Part shown: positions 31,735 through 43,558 of the stretch, piece by piece | Layout of the letters: each line of letters begins with the position of its first letter | Numbering within the stretch: the first letter of the stretch is position 1 | DNA from: Ceratopteris richardii | Taxonomy: Eukaryota; Streptophyta; Polypodiopsida; Polypodiales; Pteridaceae | Length of the DNA: 64,000 nucleotides | Assembly (NCBI GenBank): GCA_020310875.1 | Contig: CM035423.1 | Location: 140,700,723-140,764,722 of the forward strand | Reading direction: 5' to 3' | Position numbers and translations under genes: made by a program | Notes under the pieces: generated by a model | What the model was told of the DNA's origin: nothing | The model's input: only the letters and a program-made list of their open reading frames with translations | Databases searched by the model: none

Positions 31735-32575
31735 TTGGATGAAAGGAGAGTCTTTCTTGAGCCTTCCTATTGCTTCCATGCAACGTGGTGTGGGTTTTGG
31801 CTCACTTTGGGTATACTACAACATATGTGCATGCAACATTTTGCCTTTCTAGGGCAAGATAGATTCATGCAAACATATAAGAAAATATGGTTCAGTTTAT
31901 ACTTGGTAGAGTCAACAAGGCTCACTATAAATTTGCCTCATTGGATGATTGATCAGCTCCAGTCAACAAATGCAAAATGGCTGCACAAACCAATACTTAA
32001 TGGGTGTGGTCTTATCACTAGAATCATTTACAGATGTCAAGCCTACAATGTCCCTATAGAATAAGCTCTTACTAGAACGCAACTACAATTGTTAAAGTCG
32101 AGGAAAGCTTCAACTTCACAACCAAAGAGGGCATGGTTATGACACCAGAAGTATCACTAATTGGGGAAGCAATTGTCCATCCATTCATGATTCAACTCCC
32201 TAGACCTATTGAAGTTCAAGCAACAACCACTACAAGTGTAACTACCATAGCACAAGTGTTAGCCCCACCCCTTCCAACCGATTTTGAATTTCCAATGATG
32301 TAAGGACTAGATGACATAGGCGTTTTTTACTTTGAGCAGATCCTTCAAGGAGTTCCATTGACAGATGTGGATTTTGGATCATAAATGGAATATGAGTTAC
32401 ACAGATAGTCAAGAAGACATGATGAACAACAAACCAATGAAGAACATCATGTCCATTGGTAGGAAGAACAACAATCACCATGGTCCCAAGGAGAGGATAG
32501 ATAGGAAAGTGATAAGGAAGAAGAAGGAGAGCCGAAAACTATGCAAACAACAAAGTGTAGTCATTACAACATAAT
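31735..32575 (+). pseudogene. Possible plant-transposon-type domain, decayed
   Basis: Residues TINLPHWMIDQLQ, then LNGCGLITRIIY and YNVPIE, resemble the pattern in plant transposon proteins where a helix with 'NLP' is followed about 20 residues later by 'LPYGxxLTRIF' and a short 'V.L' end. The assignment is from general resemblance only. Several stops break it, and the 32365-32574 frame is basic and Asn-rich. Confidence 0.35.
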
Positions 32576-33267
32576 TATTAGAGGTAGATGATGTGGACCA
32601 ACAATTTATCAATTCTTTGTTTGCATTGTCTAAGATAGTAGGAGTAGTTGAATCCATTGACCACATGCTAAAGAAATCGTGCATATAATACGACAAATGG
32701 TGAGTTAGAATGCTCCATAGATCATGCAAAAACTTACAAATTATTACACTTATGTGTTTGTTGAGTAGCTTTGATGTGAAACTTTTCCCGATACATGGGC
32801 ACTTTGTACTCTAGTGTTGGCTAGAGGTTTTTGCCCATGTTACCACATACATGATTCACTCATCTATGGTGGTACTTTGTATTTATAGATATCATTTAGC
32901 TCTTACTTCAGTTGAGTTCATTGTCAATAGAGAGAGTTGTTCTAGCCATCCATCTTCTTTGTGTGTCTTACTCCATTTGTGCTCTTTGTGTGTGCTTCTA
33001 GTGTGTCTCTTGCACTTCTCAAGTTTCAGTTTTTCGTGTCGTGGCATGCACACACATTTAGTAGTGCAGATCAACTTTGGAGCATAGAAAAATCATTTTC
33101 AAAAGCCAAGAAACATTTCCATGGTGCACTAGGGTTTTAACCCTATTTCAAAGCCATTCGTGCAATCAGAATCACCATCAAAGTGATAGATTGTGAGTTG
33201 AAATTTGAGCATTCATTTCAGCTTTTGTCGAAGTAAAGATTTTGTCACATTCTTGTTCTTTAGTGAA
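32576..33267. other. Unassigned, AT-rich; right end probably a copia leader
   Basis: No conserved frame. The last 100 bases run into the copia gag start at 33268 and may be its leader. A TATA-like 'tatttatagat' near 32880 could be LTR-derived. Confidence 0.3.
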
Positions 33268-33508
33268 ATGGTCGGCAACAATTACTTGCTTGGCATGCTT
33301 CAAGCTGAAGATAAGCTTCATGGTATCAACTATCCAATGTGGTCTTACATGATGAAACATGTTCTTGTTGCAAACCACTATGGAACATAATGGTAGATGT
33401 AGATCAAAGACCCACAGGTTCTTCTACTTCACAGTCTATTGCCATAAATGGAGCTTCTTCTTCAAGTACAATGGCATTTAATTGCCAAATATGCACTAGT
33501 CCCATGAA
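33268..33508 (+). pseudogene. Copia gag N-terminal fragment (probably Copia-D)
   Basis: MVGNNYLLGMLQAEDKLHG followed by NYPMWSYMMKHVLVANHYGT is the start of a copia gag (the W-x-x-x-M block). A stop follows, then decayed sequence. In the orientation before inversion 2, Copia-D would run left to right with its gag in this area, so this is a candidate for it; no direct proof. Confidence 0.5.
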
Positions 33509-35949
33509 GTAGTCCCTGAAAAAATTTCATCAAACAAGTATTATCTTTGAAAAATCAGACCAATAATTTGCACCCAAGAATCTAAGTGTTGAGCAACACA
33601 ATCCTCCTAAGAGGCAATCAGCCTAGCAATATGAAGAGAAGCATGAAGTTGAGAAGAGGTTGGCATATCAACCAAGATTTTGATACTTCCAAGGCCATCC
33701 AAGTGGTGAATAGTCTTTAGATGCCAGATGACACAATCCTCCTTAGAGGTAGTCAGCTCAACAACAAAAAGAGCAGCCAAAGATGCACCTTGTTTCCAAT
33801 TGTGCGTACATCACGGTGAGTAGATCTTTGGAAGACCTAAAAACATTTACTAAAAAAACAATCAATCCATAAGTAGCTTTAAGGTGAAGATAAACGATCT
33901 TCCTTCAATTGTGAGCCCCAAAACTTGAAAATTTCTCATGCAAGGTAGGTGGACTAATGTAAGATGTTTGATTTGGGACACAATCCCCTAGGGGCACTCA
34001 CCAAATCAACCTAATCTGTCATGAAGGTCTTCTTGCCCCAGGTTGTTCCCATGCGGAGGTGTGGAGTTTTGGACACCATCCCTATGCAGGGCAATCAAAA
34101 AACCTTGATTACATAAATGTGACCAAAACATGTGGGCCAAGTCAATACGTTGAACCTATACATATGATCACAATAGGGAGATCCATCACAAGCTTCATTT
34201 GCCAACCAAGTTGTGCCCCTCCCATTTGTTGTAAGGAACAAAGAACCTACCCCATCTACATTATTGTAGTCGACATAAGTCATAAAAATCCCTTCCATTA
34301 CCATAAGAACCCCATGTCAATTGAACGAGACACACACTTCAACCATCTTGTAGTGAGAAGAACAAAAAACAAAGCCCCCCTCCCCCCCTTTGCAAGCCAT
34401 CTTGTGGTCTTCATAGAGTTTCCTGATCCTGCTTCTTGGCATGTCATAAAAGAAACTTATGAGTTCTCAGTTCTAAGAATAAAAAAGACAAGAAGATTCT
34501 TTAAGTTGCATGGCCTCCTTGATAGTAGTGGAAAAAAATCCTGCTTGAGTGCTCCTCATATGGCTATTGTCCCAAAAACACCACTATAAGAGAAGATCTC
34601 TATAAAGAGGTTCCATCAATGTTTCAATCCAAGTAGAGTGGAGAGGAGCAATCCTCAACATGGGAACCAAAATTTAATGTCCCTTCAATGCACATGGGCC
34701 TTGTGAAGGCCAAGATGTGCACCAATCTTCAATATCACCCCTAGGTCTCTCTTTTACCCTACTAAAAAAAAACACCAACAACAACATGATCCTACAACCC
34801 AACCCTTATGGCAAAAGAATTGTTGAGCTATAACCATGGAAAATGGTTCAACCACTTGCTTAACCCTCTATCATACACCTTCGTAGGTTTAAATTCTACG
34901 GTAGCAACCTGGATGATAGGACATTGAATAATGAATATAGTGCCATGGTCATTCAGTAGGTAACCCCCCATAACTACAATCAATTGTTGTCCATACCAAA
35001 ACTCCTAGCTCATTGATTTGAAGAGCTTCCAAAGTTGCTAGGGAAAAAGTGAAGGTGGCACAAGTAGCTCCTTAGAAATCTAATACCCATCGTGTATCCA
35101 GGATAAGGCCAATATTTAGATGCTTGAGATGTCATCCTTGGGTAGCCTATTTAGAAATATGATTTCTGACCCATCGGTGATTGGAAGTGATGAGAGGAAG
35201 ATTGGTTCCTCAAAACGGCACACGGACCTTCAAAGCTTCAACCTGAAATATTATTACATCTTGTGCAGACAAGAATTGCCCTGGTTTCGTGAAGCAAAAA
35301 GTGAGTACACCACCATCCTCACCAAGTACATTCATGCTCAAGCTTTTAGTTCAATCTACACTAGAATTTTACTACAACTTAAGAGCGCACACAAGTCTTG
35401 AAAGAGTGGAACTTACAACATAGCTTTTCTATTCATTACAATATTGTGATAGAAATATGTTTGCTTTATTTAATAAGGGTATTCAAGAGCCATCAATAAG
35501 TTTCAATATGCTAAGGAGAGAGAAAAACAGACTTTCCCCAATTGTTGAAGGAGAATGTCAAACAGGATCAGTCCCAAGCTCAAATCTCAAAATATATTTT
35601 CTTCAAATGAACCTCCTTAAATGGACCAAGATGAGCTATAGCTTTCATGCTTGGGGCCCATTATGCCTTTACAATGGAATTTCTTGATCTTTGAGGGTCA
35701 ATGCCGTCCGAGAATAACTTTGTCCTTCTTAGTAAATGTGGGCATTGCTTTCTTCACCCTTGCCCATTAACCCTTTTGTGCAGCTTGTTGGAGTATTGAG
35801 AGAGTCTTGAGATGTGCAATAGAAAGCCAAGACCAACTATACATGCTTTGAAGGTTATGTGATGGTTTGGTCACTTATACAATCATCAATTTTAAGCCAT
35901 CATATTTGACATGCCCCTCTCTATTGGCAAGGTGATATAGATGAGGCAT
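33509..35949. other. Unassigned region
   Basis: About 2.4 kb without a recognisable gene. The largest frame, 34059-34589 (+, 176 aa), has no motif and a composition like translated noncoding DNA. Around 33600 and 33736 two similar stretches ('caatcctccta/tagagg') repeat at about 135 bp. A C-run is at 34380. I see no LTR ends. Confidence 0.4.
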
Positions 35950-36074
35950 CCTATTGTTGATATATCTAGGTAATGATGTGCGTGAACACTTTAGGACCAT
36001 TGGGGCACTTTTTTCCCTCTTTATGAGGTTCTTTACCCCAGCTTGTATATATGCCTATAATCGTAATAGGTCAC

Positions 36075-36665
36075 TTATCTTTGTACATTCTCATTCTCTT
36101 TATCTGTTACGTTCTTTTGAACTTGAATCAATTGGGCAGAGAGATTCTTACCCATTTCATGAAGTTTATGATTTTCCTGCATCGCTTTGTGAATGCTTGG
36201 AGCTTCTCCTGTTAGGACATCCTTTCCATGCTCTACATGTATAGTTTCATTATGTGGTTGTCTGATTCGAAGCTGCACTTCCAGTTCTTTGCTTTCTTCT
36301 TCTATATTGATAATTTTCGTGGCACTCCCTTGAAATGTGACATCCATATCGGAGAGTTCTGCCACAACCCTTATTGGTGTGAATGGTGTGGACTCTTCCA
36401 CCGTAGTGTCTTTAGGTTCTTCTTTGGGATTCTTGAATGATCCCTCTCCTGCAAGCTTTGTCTCATGGATTTGAATGTTAGATGTTTCATTTATTTTGAT
36501 GACATGTACTCTTTCCTGGGATACATCTTTGCATGCGATGTCTTGATTGGGGTTGATGGAGGTGTCATTTACCTTCATGACCTCTTCTTCTGCATTGTAG
36601 TTCACTTCATTTAATTCCTCCCATTGTCCATCATCGTTCGACTCACTTCGAATGTCCGTATTCAA
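36075..36665 (-). pseudogene. Gypsy-A ORF2, acidic region and coiled-coil start
   Basis: RSESNDDGQWEELNE, then NIQIHETKLAGEGSFKNPKE and FTPIRVVAELSDMDVTFQGS, aligning with Gypsy-B 23820-24437 and Gypsy-Y 29790-30290. The KTWLNVD block is missing: after GEAPSIHK it jumps to AMQENHKLHEMGKNLSAQL, so there is an internal deletion. A stop ends it at 36075. Confidence 0.7.
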
Positions 36666-37977
36666 TAGGGAGCTGTCTGGTTCTTCTTGTGCATCTGAAG
36701 ATGAGCTTCAATTCACCAACCCTAACTCCCTGTACCAATGTACCTTGGTTAGCCTCTTTTTTACTTCCATATCTTGTTGGGCTTACTGGTAATGATGCCC
36801 TTGCACTGGTAGATTGACTTGACCTTTAGTGTATTAATGTGTGTCTTCCAGGGCTCTTGTCAATTCCTCTTCGGTAATTGGTCGGTGTTCTTCAATTCTT
36901 GTCTTGGGGAGCACATGTGCCCTTTTTGTGGCTGGGACTTCTACCTCTACTTGCATTACTTCTCTTAGTCATTTTGTACCTCTCATTTTAGGTTGGGAGC
37001 TAGTTTCTGCCTCCTCAACAATTTTGACACCTTTTTTCTTTCTCGGGACTGTAGCGACCTTTGCATATTTGGCCATGGCTTCCGATGATGGCATTTCTTG
37101 CAAGTGCTCTCTAATGCCCAAGGCATGATATATCAATATGGTCAGAGCTACACTGCCGTTCAGGAATTTCTTGTGGTTCCACTGCTTCTTTGCCTTGAAC
37201 AGCCTCTCTTGAATATACGGAGTCATATTGATTTGATTCCCAATTTGTTTAATAGCATGAGACAACATTTGTACTATGATTTTCTGAGGGGCAGTGTATC
37301 TATGCATGTTAGGGAAACAAAAATGTTGATGAATGAGTCTTACTTCTTACTTCAATATCAGTGCGATTAATGTCAGTAAAGGTCCTGGTTTTTGCCCCTC
37401 GACTTTCCTCTTTTCATACCGTATTGCCATCCTTCTCCCATCCAAAAGCTTCTTTGATTAAATTATGTGTTACGACCCATTCATCTAGTGCATCCATGAC
37501 TCTTGCCTCTGGCACCAATGGATCGTGTAGTGCTGGCTGTAACGTATTCATGACTTGCGTGCACCTTTGAAAGTCGAGTTTATAGATTGGCAATTCAAAG
37601 TATTTTTGAATGCCCACTTTATTCATGATGTCAATGGTAGATGGAAGCTCATGTACCAGTTTAAAATCTTGGGACATAACCGGGAACTGATGATCCGTGT
37701 CCATGATCTTGATGATCACTAGGAATAGATAATCTCGAGCCGGTTGATCCTCTCTAAACCAGTGTCCCTTTGCTTTAGTCACGCTTTGTAGAGGAAATTC
37801 CATCACTTCCTCTTGAATGGTTGCTTCAGAATCTTCGGAGGCCATCTGCACTTGTAATGAACAGAGCATTAGCTTCAATAGAAGATATAGCATTAGTGCT
37901 GTGTATTGTAGTGACATGTCGTTCGTTTCGTCAATCCATTCTCCTTGCTTGCATAAGTAAGATCTCTTACCGTGCAT
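36666..37977 (-). pseudogene. Gypsy-A ORF2, N-terminal domain
   Basis: The longest piece (37414-37977) has a probable start at MASEDSEATIQEEVMEF and an ordered-looking domain: QPARDYLFLVIIKIMDTDHQ, FELPIYKLDFQRCTQVMNTL, VMDALDEWVVTHNLIKEAFG. After a frameshift, 36969-37307 holds SHAIKQIGNQINMTPYIQER, MPSSEAMAKYAKVATVPRKK and SSQPKMRGTK. The remainder matches the HINLPRQGHHYH block of Gypsy-Y with stops. Family unknown. This is the most complete copy of the ORF2 N-terminus here. Confidence 0.65.
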
Positions 37978-37992
37978 TTTTCATTTTCTTTT

Positions 37993-38043
37993 CTGAAAGA
38001 AAACAAGAATTAGTATAGCCGAAGCATTTATTTATTTACATAG
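37993..38043 (-). promoter_or_regulatory. Splice-acceptor-like spacer in Gypsy-A
   Basis: On the minus strand TGTAAATAAATAAATGCTT, then about 15 bases, then CTTGTTTTCTTTCAG, closely matching 29463-29515 in Gypsy-Y. Position between ORF1 and ORF2 is the same. Confidence 0.5.
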
Positions 38044-38530
38044 TAGGTCCATTCCTAGGAAGTAGAAGCTATGACCTATTCCCCATTGGAGAATGTGCAC
38101 CACTAATTCTCTTAAGTACATGATGTGCCGAATGCCTGGCCTTGTATTGTGGCCCTATCATGCATACTTTAGGTGCATTGGAAGCTTCATGAGTGCAAAA
38201 GAAATCTTCGTGGTTCTGGTGTTCCATTCCTTGCTATTGCTTGGGTTTCCAGATCCATTTCGTAGTAGAGGTATTGAACCTTGTTTTTGTCTCATTGTGC
38301 CATGCTCCATGTGTATCTCTTCTCTTTTTGGTTATCCGAGGTGTGAGGTTTCTTCTCTTGAGGTATCTGTGACGAAGCTCGTTAGTCCTTATGGTACTGT
38401 TGTGTTGATATAATGTTTCCTCGTGCTTGACTATCTCTTTAATGGCCGCTTGTCTGACCTTCTTGGGAATCCACATTTGTTGTCGTGCTTTTTGAGCTTC
38501 GATCAAAGGCCTAGGAAGCCATACTTGCAA
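38044..38530 (-). pseudogene. Gypsy-A ORF1, Trp-Pro-Lys region
   Basis: VWLPRPLIEAQKARQQMWIP, KKVRQAAIKEIVKHEET, TKWIWKPKQ and a CMIGPQYKA-type block (about 38160), in the same order as in Gypsy-Y and Gypsy-N. Frameshifted between pieces. Confidence 0.6.
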
Positions 38531-39195
38531 GAGTCAATTTTTGGTTCGGATTTTGGTGAAGAAGAATTCTTGCCCACCTTTTCCTCCTTATGAGCTGGTG
38601 TTGCGATCTCAGAATCCTTCACATGATCTTTGTGCACCCATTTGAAGTTGGCGTTTCCTAAATGTGAGTAGTTTATGGTGGTTTTCCAAGTTGGTGATAG
38701 TTCTTTTGTGTGAGAAACTCTAAGAGTATTGATCTCCTTGGTTTCTTTCTGTTCATCAATCAAGTAGGATGAATCCACTTCTCCATTGGATATATTAGGG
38801 TTTGAAATTTCTTCTCCTTTCGGACCTGCTTCTGAGTGATTGGTGCTGGAATCATTTTCTACGTGCTCTTCTTTGAGTTGTTCCGCACTTTCGATGACTT
38901 CCGTTCTCTGTGAGGGTTTCTCCCCTAACAGACTAAAGATTTCCTTGTGCCCTATCTTGGCTGAAATGTATCCTTGCGCTAGGTGGATGCTCACCTCATT
39001 CTCAATGATCCAGTCTTGTCCTAGTATCAAGTTTTCTATTAAGTCTTCATCTCTACACACTAGAACTCGTTGTTCCATAGTTGAATTTCCTAGGTGGAGG
39101 GATACTATGGCTTCTCCAATGCATGTTATGGCTTGACCTCCAACCCCTATCATATGTGCTTTCGTGGGTGTCATAACCATTTGAAGATTTTGGGT
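38503..39195 (-). pseudogene. Gypsy-A post-integrase retropepsin-like domain (5' truncated)
   Basis: MTPTKAHMIGVGGQAITCIG, then STMEQRVLVCRDEDLIENLI and ILGQDWIIENEVSIHLAQGY; the last block is intact retropepsin-like sequence. The catalytic turn is missing because the sequence begins at the junction near 39195. A Ser/Glu-rich tail then FKWVHKDHVKDSE lead into the Trp-Pro-Lys region. Confidence 0.65.
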
Positions 39196-39675
39196 GACAT
39201 CTCGAATGAGGCATGCAAATCAGCCTTAACATCAGCAATATGCTTCTCATGAGGATTAGTGAGCAGCATCTGATCAACATGGACAACGATGATAAGAAGC
39301 ACATCATTTGCATGCTTAAAATATAAGGTGCTTTTTAGTTGGACTGTTCTCAATAACATGTGCAATCCGATAGGCATGTATCTTTTCGTACCAAGCACGT
39401 GGTGCTTGCTTTAAACCATATAATTCCTTCTTCAACCTGCACACTTTTTTTCATGCCCTTTTTGCACAAAGCCACGGGGTTGAAAAACATACACTTCATG
39501 CAAGCGAACATTCAGAAACTTTAATGTCCAACTGATGTACATTCCAACCAACAATGCCTCTTTCTTGAGAATAAACCTTTGCAAAAAACCTAGCCTTATA
39601 CCTATCAGCTGTTCCATCAAGCTTATGCTTCAGCTTGTATACCCACTTAGTGTCAATGGCCTTCTTGCAAGAAGT
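39196..39675 (-). pseudogene. Copia-D reverse transcriptase, middle part
   Basis: AIDTKWVYKLKHKLDGTADR, then VYVFQPRGFV and VVHVDQMLLTNPHEKHIADV, where the YVDD-type motif reads HVDQ. Ends near LHASFEM at 39196. The preceding RT N-terminus lies at 50455-50825 across the Gypsy-N insertion, and the following part at 63825 on the plus strand. 39671-39675 (GAAGT) is the target duplication of Gypsy-N. Confidence 0.85.
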
Positions 39676-40281
39676 TGTCACTATAGCACAATGGAAAGTA
39701 CCAACATGAGGAGATACACCTCATAAATGTCAATCTGTGTAGACGTGAGGACTGGCATGAAGACCATGAGCAAGTGAAGGCACAAGTGCAGTGAGTGAAA
39801 GCACACAAGCATGCACACAAGGTAAGAGCAAAGAGTGGAACAATGGAAGATCTTCGATTACAAAAGAAATATATTACAAGAGCTCAAATCTCTAACAAGC
39901 TTATCCCAAGAATCACTCTAGCTCTTTTTATAGTTTTTTGAGTAGTTTTGGCCATGTCCAGACCTAGTGTCCGACCTAGTTAAAAATTAGGTTCTAGGGC
40001 TTATTTGGGGGCTCAAATGGAGTCTAAAAATTATGAAAATTGGTAGGATGATACTTCTAATAATCCTCAAGCTCAAGGACTCCCCCGTTTGAACAAAATG
40101 GAGTTACAAAAATGGAAAATGGTATTTGCAATGGTTTTTAGTGATAAAAATCACTATTTTTATAGGGATTTCTTTTGAAAATCTGACATGTGCTTCTTGG
40201 AGCTCCCTACATGCTCCTTCTTCTTATGTGTCCACTTCCTTGATGCGCTTCCATGCTTGTGCTTGACCTTGAGTGTCAACA
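39676..40281 (-). repeat. 3' LTR-A of Gypsy-N
   Basis: On the minus strand TGTTGACACTC...GTGACA, 606 bp. Same order of features as other LTR-A copies (TATA-like 'ctataaaaag', remnant of the AAGCTT palindrome). Confidence 0.93.
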
Positions 40282-40295
40282 CTCTCCCCCTCTTG
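40282..40295 (-). other. Polypurine tract of Gypsy-N
   Basis: On the minus strand AAGAGGGGGAGAG touches TGTTGACAC. Confidence 0.85.
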
Positions 40296-42280
40296 AGTCT
40301 CTCATCCCTGACAGACCCTTGTTGGAGTGGTTGTTCCATGTAGTACTTTGAGAGGTAGTGTCCTTCATGTATCAATAGGAGTAGTCCATCTTCTAGATGT
40401 GCTTGGTCTGGTTCTTTAGTTTTCCACTACTAGCCTATGCGAGATTCGGTCCCCTTGTAGGTACTTCTTGCTTGGATTTGAGCTGGATGGTGTATTCCTA
40501 TGCTTTCAAAGATCGCTAGTTGCTCAAAAGAGGTTGTCAAGATTGATCTTGAGCAGTTGTCAATTGTGAATTTTTTCATAGGTACTGATGTTGTACCCTT
40601 GATGTCCTTGGATCTTTGATCATGATTTTCACAGTAGGATGCCAAATACTTTTGAACCATAATGACTGATGGGTAAGTGCATTAGTGCATGGGTTGAAAA
40701 AGATATGTGCCTTGTGCACGTACTTGGAATGTGGCCCTATGCATGCCTCCTTGAGGAATGCATTGGAAGAAGTATCGTGGAAGAAATTGGTTCTTGAGCC
40801 AAGTGCTTGTTGGTGCATGACAATCATCAATTGAAGGATTATGGAGAAATGAAGTCAAGGAGTTAAGAAGGAAACAAAGTCAGATGGTTGAAGGAAGGAC
40901 ATTTTCAGAAAACTCAAAGATATGTACACATATGTACATTAGCTGACTTATACTCTTGTTTAAGTCATACACTTGTATATATTCATCTATAAATATGTTT
41001 GAAAATGTCGGGCAAGTAGAGCAGAAGAGATTTGAGAATAGGAAGAGAGAAATTAGTGTCATTAGACACATGAAGAGTGAGTGAATTGTCCATCCTCACT
41101 TAGATGTAAATTTTCTGAGAAATCGAAAAATTTTGCGCCCGATATTTTGCTGTCTGCTCCCTCTGTGTTTAATCTTTTGAGAAATCCTTTTGCACGTATC
41201 TAAGTCCATAGCTAATCCATCTATGGCTAGAATTTGAGAGGTTAATTATAATCAGGCTGTGAGAATTTTGATTAGGAACATTCATATGTAAGAATGTTCT
41301 AACAGTCGAGAAATCTGGCGCACATTTCATCTTCAATGAAATGATCATTGCTCAGTCTACAGTGTAAAGTTTTACACAAATGAGGGCTTAAAATCTAAGT
41401 TGGAAGGTAAGCTATCTATGGCTAAAAGATCTTGATCAAACGGGATTTACTTTGGGAGAACCAGTGCTAAGAAGTTGCAGGTGTCAAAGTCGCCATTGTA
41501 GAGAAGCACTTTCAGACATAGGTAAAGTGTTTCACACATTTCTCAGTGTGTACTTAATCTTTTTTGAGAGATTTAACTTGGCAAAGTTGCGCAACCTTAA
41601 GGCGAAGTGTTGTGCAAAGTTTTATCAAAAACTTTACAGGATTGATTAGTCAATGAGTGACTAATCTGCAGCAGACTTTTCTGAAGAAACTAAAATTTTC
41701 AGAATAATCAATTTTCTGATAATTTGGTGAAGATTCTCTAAATTAGGTGGAGTCTAAAGTTGATCTTGATATAGAGGTGATCTAAATTCAAGGTTAACTT
41801 GTTCTTTTGGAGATTAACACTCTCCATCAGTGCTCAAGGGTATGATGACGAAGAGGTTTCCAAATTTATAATGGTTAGAGTGTTGTTGAAGTAGGCCACT
41901 CTTACCATGGTCAAAGGTCCATCAATATTCATCTCTTCATGTTGTGTTCCAGCATGGTGATTGACCATTGGCTTGTCTTCCGTTGTTGATGGTTTGCATT
42001 AGAGATTCTTCAAGCGCACAATCCTATTCTTTCTCTTTTCATTTTCTCTTTCTTTCTTTCTTTTTTTTGGAGCGATGTCGCAAAACAAGAAAAAAGATGT
42101 TAGCATCAAAAATATTTTACATATGTCCAATGTGTCGCATGTGCCTGGGATTCTCAATTGTGTCTATGCACGACCGTGTAATGGGGCCCTATATTGATGC
42201 ATACTTTGGAAGTGCATGACTTGAATGGTGCAAAAGACAAGGTTATGCCAAAGGCACATGGTTGTTGCACGTCGAGGCTT
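40296..42280 (-). other. Gypsy-N 3' region, no intact ORF
   Basis: Contains the solo LTR 40808-41829. A block CIGPHSKYVHKAHIFF (about 40690-40740) and INIGPHYTVVH (about 42165-42200) resemble the end of ORF1 and occur twice, so this part may be duplicated. ORF2 with its coiled coil is not recognisable. A degraded counterpart of the splice-like spacer is near 42065-42125, with the acceptor CAG changed. Confidence 0.5.
40808..41829 (+). mobile_element. Solo LTR in Gypsy-N
   Basis: TGTTGGTGCATG...CTCTCCATCA, 1022 bp, with a TATA-like 'tctataaatatg' near 40988. Perfect target duplication GTGCT at 40803-40807 and 41830-41834. No coding content. Family not otherwise present in the window. Confidence 0.9.
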
Positions 42281-43091
42281 TCAATGTTGTTTGTTGATGT
42301 TGACACAGCCTTTGTTGGAGGTATCCATCTGATATGAAAATGCCAATCGATCATTCCTCCTTATAGGGGTCCATTTTAGAATAGTGTTTGGTTGTGGATG
42401 TATCATGTTTGACTTCTTCAACTTTGGTTGATTGCTTGAATTTTGTATCCCGCATGGTTTGATCGTTGGTTTTGTGGGTGCTACTGGTGCTTTTGGCTTC
42501 CAAACCCATACCCTTGTTGCTTGTCTTCTTACTATTGCCAAAGAAGGGAATTGATGTTCTTTTGATCTCTTTGCTTGGTTTTTACTCTTGCTTCCCCTTG
42601 GCTTATTTGTTGAGATATTTTTCATGCGGGAGATCATAGGATTGTGTGCATGTAAGAGAGGCTTGGGTACCCACATGTGTGATTGTCCTTGTTGAACTGC
42701 AACTAATTTCTTAGGCACCCAATTTTTTTGGAGACCTTCTTATTGAGCTGGTCTTGGTTGCTTGGTTCTTGTCTTCGCATGGTTGGCTTGCCTCGGTGGG
42801 AGTTGTGTTGGCAAGGCTGGTGGTTGCTCTCCTTTTTGTACCTAGATCTGCTTCATGCCCGAAACTAGCTTTTTCTTGAATTCTCTTTTTCTATTTGATA
42901 CAACGATTCTCTTGTATTGTTTTCCTTGCCTCTTTGGTTGAATTGTCGTGACTGTAGTCGTCTTTGAAAAAGAAGAGGGATCCACTATCTGACTCCTTCG
43001 AGATCATAGATCTTTTGACACATACATCTTCTTTGCTAAGATTGGGCCTAGAAGAACTAAGAGAAGGTGTGATGCTTGGGTTTGTGATCAT
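42281..43091 (-). pseudogene. Gypsy-N ORF1, Trp-Pro-Lys region
   Basis: MPKKLVAVQQGQSHMWVPKP, then RVWVWKPKAPV and TILKWTPIRR, basic and Asn/Lys-rich (42281-42718), preceded by a decayed acidic part (42891-43091). Third copy of the same motif chain. Confidence 0.6.
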
Positions 43092-43249
43092 GCAATTTTC
43101 TAATTCTAATGTAATGCATTATTAATGTACCCAAACTTTAAGAAGTTGGCTTCTTAGGTTTAAGTTGACTACACGGTCATAGATCCATTCTTGATCCAAG
43201 ACAAATGATTCTGTAAGGTCCTCATCGTGACACACTAGCATTTTGACTC

Positions 43250-43462
43250 TCATTGGGACATCTTTAAGGTAAACGGGAGGCTCCACCTCGTCCAACAAGG
43301 GGTTTCCACACCTCCCAATCCTATGACATAGGCTTTTATGGGATTGACGTTCAATTGAAGATCATGGCAGTATGAGAGTTTGACTGTGCTATTTGCTGCA
43401 CCTGAACCAATCAACACTCTCACCACCCGTACATTCTTTCCTTGTCCTACCTCTATGGTCAC
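43250..43462 (-). pseudogene. Gypsy-N post-integrase retropepsin-like domain
   Basis: VRVVRVLIGSGAANSTVKLS has the catalytic Asp of the D-S-G triad replaced by Gly (one base away from GAT). IKAYVIGLGG matches the next block of the other copies. The end is frameshifted. Confidence 0.6.
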
Positions 43463-43558
43463 AATGGGATGTCAATCGATTATTCAAGAAGCAATTGCAC
43501 CAGCTATTTGACACATGGCCATGTGATATCCTGGTGCTTCTAGAGTGACATATATGCC

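Larger units (their letters stand above)
35950..39195 (-). mobile_element. Gypsy-A, post-integrase part
   Basis: On the minus strand from 39195: retropepsin-like domain starting part-way, Trp-Pro-Lys region, splice-like spacer, ORF2. It starts inside the domain at the point where the plus-strand Gypsy-A ends at 63824, minus about 76 bp judging from Gypsy-Y. Its polypurine tract and 3' LTR-B are not found. The left boundary is approximate. Confidence 0.75.

Noticed and set aside
34059..34589. 176-aa ORF as a host gene
   Set aside because: No recognisable motif, unusual composition, no similar copy in the window and no supporting splice or regulatory signals.
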